NCBI GenBank assembly: GCA_021823365.1
Contig: JAKAOD010000181.1
Coordinates: forward strand, 1-6,504
DNA length: 6,504 nt
DNA from: Actinomycetes bacterium
GTDB taxonomy: Bacteria > Actinomycetota > Acidimicrobiia > Acidimicrobiales > Bog-793
Reading direction: 5' to 3'
Shown: one piece after another, positions 3,550 through 6,504 of the stretch
Layout of the letters: the number at the start of each line of letters is the position of its first letter
Position numbering within the stretch: the stretch's first letter is position 1
The notes under the pieces: generated by a model
Databases searched by the model: none
Told to the model about the DNA's origin: nothing
The model's input: only the letters and a program-made list of their open reading frames with translations
Made by a program: the position numbers and the translations under genes

Positions 3550-6504
3550 ATGGCGTACTGCGGGAACTGTGGTGAAGTCCAGCGCGAAGGTGACCGGTTC
3601 TGCGGGAACTGCGGCGCACCGACGAGCATCGCTTCTCCCCCACGGCTCGGGGGCTACGACCTGCTCGGCGTCCTCGGCCGGGGGGCGACCGCGACGGTCT
3701 ACTTGGCCCGTGATCCGACGACCGGCGAACGTCTGGCCTTGAAGGTCCTCGACCCGGTGGTCCTCGGCCTGCCAGGCGCAAGAGAGCGCCTCGACCAAGA
3801 GGTGGCGGTGCTCGCAAGCCTGCGCGACCCCCATCTCGTCGGCGTTCGTTCGATCGGCGAGGACGCAGGGCGCCCGTTCGTCGCCATGGACTTCGTTGAG
3901 GGCGCGTCGCTGCGCGAGATCGAGCGGCGCGCGGGGAGACTGTCCCCCGAGCAAGCCCTCGGCGTACTGGAAGGGGCACTGCGAGGGCTCTCCCGGGCGC
4001 ACGCCAAGGGAATCGTGCACGGCGACGTCAAGCCCGAGAACATCCTGGTCGACCGCGAGGGAACCTCCAAGCTCGTCGACTTCGGCCACGCCTTTGGGAC
4101 CCAGGGCGCAACGGCGGGCGGCACCCCTGCGTACATGAGCCCAGAGGCCTGCCGCAACCTCCCCCAAGATCGCCGCTCGGACCTGTACTCGCTCGGGGTC
4201 GTCCTCTATGAGGCTCTGTCGGGCCACGTTCCCTTCGAGGCGCAGAGCGACGCTGCGGTGATGCGCATGCACGTCTCGGATCCTCCGCCTCCGATCGAGC
4301 GACTTCCCGGTGAGCTAGGCGCGCTCTTGGCCCGGGCGCTGGCAAAGGACCCCGACGACCGGCCCCAGAGCGCCGATGCCTTCCTCGCTGACCTCGAAGC
4401 CGCCGCAGCCGGCGCCTACGGGCGTGACTGGCGGAGACGGGCGGTCGTAGCCGGACTCGTCGCAGGGGCGACGGCAGGCGTGCTCACCTCCGCAAGCTCA
4501 GCCGCTGCAGCGACGGCGCCGAGCGTTCCGAACAGCGAAGGCGCAAAGGAACCGGCACAGCGGGAACCGGCCCGCCACGCCGGGTCCACGCTCTCTCGCT
4601 CGGCGAGCCCGGTTCGACGGGCGCTCGGCTTCTTCTCTGCGCACGCGGTTCCCACCTCGGTCGTCGCAGTGATCGTCGTCGGTGCGGCGGTCACCGCTGG
4701 GGTCCTCTCCATCCACACCAGGCCGTCTCAGTCATCGATCCCACGCCATCAGGCACTCGCAACACGGATCGTCGCGAGCTCGACGACGACCACGACTGAG
4801 CCCAACTCGGCGACCACCACGATTCCATCGACCAGCACGACGATCACGCCACCGGTCTCCACGGCTCCGCCGACCCGTTCTCCCGCGACCGTCATTTCAG
4901 CCGACGCGGCCCTCTCGTCGGACCTTCACTGCTCAAGCCTCAAGATCGACAGTGGTGTGACGCTGATTACGGACGGCTTCAACATCTACTGCTCTGGTGC
5001 CGTCACAAATGACGGCACCATCGTGACGGGTGCAGACAACGACTCCGCCAACTTCCCGGCATCGTACGGGGGATCCGGCGGCGGTGGTGCTCCTGCCGGT
5101 CCGTGCGGTCCGCCGCAGGTTGGACAGCCGGGTCATTCGACCATGGCATCGGGCGGCCAAGGCGGAGTGTCGTGCAATACGCCCTCGACAAGCGAGAACG
5201 GCTCGACGCCCTCTCGCCCAACCGTCACGGCTGCGACGGTCGCGGCCTGGGAGACCGCAGGAATGCGCCAGTATCTCGAAGGTGCCGGTGGGGGCAACGG
5301 CTACATGCGTACATGTGCCGGAGAGAGGGGAAGTCCCGGAGCCTACGGGATCGCAATCGAAGGTTCGAGCGTCAAGGTTGGAACCATCGACGCGACAGGA
5401 GTCGCTGGCGTCTACAGCGGCTGCTCGGGCAGTGGCGGTGGCGGGGGTGGGGGTGCCGTTCTCATCGCAACCGATCCGGGAGGGTACACGCCTGGAACCG
5501 TGAACGTCTCGGGCGGAGCTGCTGGCAATCAGGCCGGAGCTGGCGGCAACGGCCAGCTCATTGTTGTCACCACCGACCTCAGAAACGTCGCGACCGCACC
5601 GAAGACAGCGCCTCGCAATGCAGCGACCGCGCCGAGTCGCGCCACTGGCTCCGTTACCAACTGCCATGACTCAGGTCCCGGGTCACTTCGCACAGCTGTG
5701 CAGGTCGCAAAGCCCGGCGCAACCATCCGGTTCTCACTGTCTCCCCGTTGCCGGGTCATCACTCTTACCAGTGGACGCATCACGATCCCCGTCGATCTCA
5801 CGATCGATGGTCCCGGAGCAAACGCGCTTGCAGTGAGCGGGGACCACACCCAACAGATCTTCCTTGTCCCTACGGGTGTCCGAGCCACCATCTCGAGGCT
5901 CACCTTGGAAGATGGGAGTGCTCCGAGCTGCACAGGGACCTGTTCGGACGGAGGGGCAATCGAGAACACAGGTACTCTCAGAATTGAAGCTGACAATCTC
6001 CTGGGTAATGCCGCCCCGAGCTCCGGGGGGGCGATCCACAACCTCGGCACCCTCGCCATCACCGACAGCACGTTTTACGCCAACACCTCTCATTCGGGAG
6101 GCGCCATCGCGAACGACCAGGGTGGCCACTCCCTCACGATCACGCACAGCACCATCTCCGACAACGAAGCCGCCTATGGCGGGGGCATCGACACCTACTA
6201 CGGGAGCACGACGACGGTCACGGATAGCACGCTGACCGCCAACAGGGCGTTGGGCACAATCTGCGGCAGTTGTGGCGGAGCGGTCGGCAACGACGGTGGG
6301 ACGACGAGGCTCGTCCACGACACCATCTGGGGGAACTACGGGGGTTACGGCGGAGGAGTATTCAACGGGGACACCTATGTGCTGGGGGGTGCTCCGTGCT
6401 ACTACCCGACACGATGCGTACCGGGAGGGGGATCGATCACGCTCGTCGCCACCATCGTCGCGAACAACGCCGGAGGGGATTGCCATGGACCTTCGATAGA
6501 TCGG
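3550..6504 (+). CDS. Zinc-ribbon Ser/Thr kinase fused to a right-handed beta-helix ectodomain (3' end outside window)
   Basis: The frame is open for 985 codons from ATG 3550 to the right edge with no stop, so the C-terminus is missing. Residues 4-21 form a double-CxxC zinc ribbon (C4, C7, C18, C21). The kinase domain (about 35-285) has the glycine loop GRGATATVY (43-51), K65, helix-C E84, HGDVKPENIL (157-166), DFG (177-179) and GTPAYMSPE (191-199). The Arg before the catalytic Asp is Gly, making it a non-RD kinase, and DFG-to-SPE spans only 23 residues. Hydrophobic stretches follow at about 298-321 and 367-388. After them come a Thr/Ser/Pro linker (410-450), a Gly-rich region (about 506-660) and, from about 702, a beta-helix entered by DSGPGSLRTAV (707-717). 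This helix has LTSGRITIPVDLTIDGPG and coil repeats of the GGAI...FxxN kind. Fifteen cysteines lie in the exterior part. The kinase probably acts in the cytoplasm and the helix outside, perhaps binding a surface polysaccharide or protein. The ligand is unknown. Confidence 0.9.
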   Translation, partial: MAYCGNCGEVQREGDRFCGNCGAPTSIASPPRLGGYDLLGVLGRGATATVYLARDPTTGERLALKVLDPVVLGLPGARERLDQEVAVLASLRDPHLVGVRSIGEDAGRPFVAMDFVEGASLREIERRAGRLSPEQALGVLEGALRGLSRAHAKGIVHGDVKPENILVDREGTSKLVDFGHAFGTQGATAGGTPAYMSPEACRNLPQDRRSDLYSLGVVLYEALSGHVPFEAQSDAAVMRMHVSDPPPPIERLPGELGALLARALAKDPDDRPQSADAFLADLEAAAAGAYGRDWRRRAVVAGLVAGATAGVLTSASSAAAATAPSVPNSEGAKEPAQREPARHAGSTLSRSASPVRRALGFFSAHAVPTSVVAVIVVGAAVTAGVLSIHTRPSQSSIPRHQALATRIVASSTTTTTEPNSATTTIPSTSTTITPPVSTAPPTRSPATVISADAALSSDLHCSSLKIDSGVTLITDGFNIYCSGAVTNDGTIVTGADNDSANFPASYGGSGGGGAPAGPCGPPQVGQPGHSTMASGGQGGVSCNTPSTSENGSTPSRPTVTAATVAAWETAGMRQYLEGAGGGNGYMRTCAGERGSPGAYGIAIEGSSVKVGTIDATGVAGVYSGCSGSGGGGGGGAVLIATDPGGYTPGTVNVSGGAAGNQAGAGGNGQLIVVTTDLRNVATAPKTAPRNAATAPSRATGSVTNCHDSGPGSLRTAVQVAKPGATIRFSLSPRCRVITLTSGRITIPVDLTIDGPGANALAVSGDHTQQIFLVPTGVRATISRLTLEDGSAPSCTGTCSDGGAIENTGTLRIEADNLLGNAAPSSGGAIHNLGTLAITDSTFYANTSHSGGAIANDQGGHSLTITHSTISDNEAAYGGGIDTYYGSTTTVTDSTLTANRALGTICGSCGGAVGNDGGTTRLVHDTIWGNYGGYGGGVFNGDTYVLGGAPCYYPTRCVPGGGSITLVATIVANNAGGDCHGPSIDR
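4777..4899 (+). other. Thr/Ser/Pro-rich linker inside the beta-helix kinase
   Basis: Residues 410-450 are almost wholly Thr, Ser, Pro and Ala, with a run of five Thr at 412-416. Such segments in actinobacterial envelope proteins usually act as extended spacers across the cell wall and are often glycosylated. The position just after the second hydrophobic segment suits a spacer that lifts the beta-helix away from the membrane. The DNA is correspondingly repetitive in acg/acc codons. Confidence 0.7.
5062..5571 (+). other. Gly-rich region of the ectodomain
   Basis: Residues 505-674 include several glycine clusters: YGGSGGGGAP (506-515), ASGGQGG (533-539), GAGGGNG (578-584) and a run of seven Gly at 629-635. 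The run leads into AVLIATDPGG. The preceding stretch (about 458-490, with DLHCSSLKIDSGVTL and FNIYCSGAVTNDGTI) resembles the first strands of glycine-rich beta-solenoid surface proteins. Together with the later coils this suggests a long repeat-built exterior stalk. No enzyme motif is visible. Confidence 0.5.
5950..6369 (+). repeat. Six beta-helix coil repeats (GGAI...STFxxN type)
   Basis: Residues 801-940 contain a GG[AG][IV] motif six times, the GG falling at or near 801, 826, 850, 878, 909 and 934, so spaced by about 24 to 31 residues. Each is followed by a segment like NxGTLxI and then ST[FI]xxN (STFYAN at 840-845, STISDN at 867-872, STLTAN at 893-898, DTIWGN at 924-929). The pairing of GGA[IV] with FxxN-like motifs is the hallmark described for polymorphic membrane protein repeats, which fold as right-handed beta-helices. 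The repeats continue toward the window edge. Confidence 0.75.

Noticed and set aside
3301..4272. Minus-strand open frame of 323 codons
   Set aside because: It is antisense to the end of the first kinase and to the kinase domain of the second, whose motifs are intact in the plus frame. No recognisable product.
4777..4899. Tandem DNA repeat or CRISPR-like array
   Set aside because: The acg/acc repetition is explained by the in-frame Thr/Ser/Pro linker; there are no regular repeat-spacer units.
5734..6486. Minus-strand open frame of 250 codons (and a similar one at 4933-5667)
   Set aside because: Both lie opposite the repeat-rich beta-helix and Gly-rich coding region. Their length is a by-product of the repetitive sense codons.

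Overview
This is a GC-rich window with strongly G/C-biased third codon positions. It comes most plausibly from a high-GC actinobacterium. The Thr/Ser/Pro-rich surface linker, the Ser/Thr kinases and the FHA protein fit Actinobacteria, perhaps the Acidimicrobiia, but the taxon is an inference and not something the sequence proves. There are no rRNA or tRNA genes, insertion sequences, CRISPR arrays or attachment sites that I can support.

Layout. Positions 1-1203 on the minus strand hold the N-terminal 401 codons of a multi-span membrane protein that runs off the left edge; I do not recognise its family. A divergent intergenic region (about 1204-1386) carries a candidate promoter and a ribosome binding site for the rightward genes. 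Three rightward genes then follow closely: a 204-residue protein with an N-terminal FHA (phosphothreonine-binding) domain and a C-terminal LuxR-like helix-turn-helix (1387-2001); a 470-residue Ser/Thr kinase with one transmembrane helix and a roughly 100-residue Ig-like ectodomain (2032-3444); and a very long open frame of at least 985 codons (3550 to the right edge). That last frame combines a double-CxxC zinc ribbon, a kinase domain, hydrophobic segment(s), a Thr/Ser/Pro linker, a Gly-rich region and a right-handed beta-helix ectodomain with GGAI...FxxN-type repeats. It is complete at the 5' end and truncated by the window at the 3' end.

How the genes may work together (inference). The two receptor kinases could sense the cell surface or envelope and phosphorylate threonines inside the cell. 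The FHA domain could read such a phosphothreonine, and its fused DNA-binding domain could turn this into a transcriptional response, making a compact surface-to-DNA phosphosignalling cassette. The two kinases depart from the standard catalytic motifs in different ways. The first has HRDVTPAN, with Thr in place of the usual catalytic-loop Lys. The second is a non-RD kinase (HGDVKPEN) with a short activation segment. This suggests they are regulated differently. The beta-helix ectodomain on a kinase is the most unusual part of the window.
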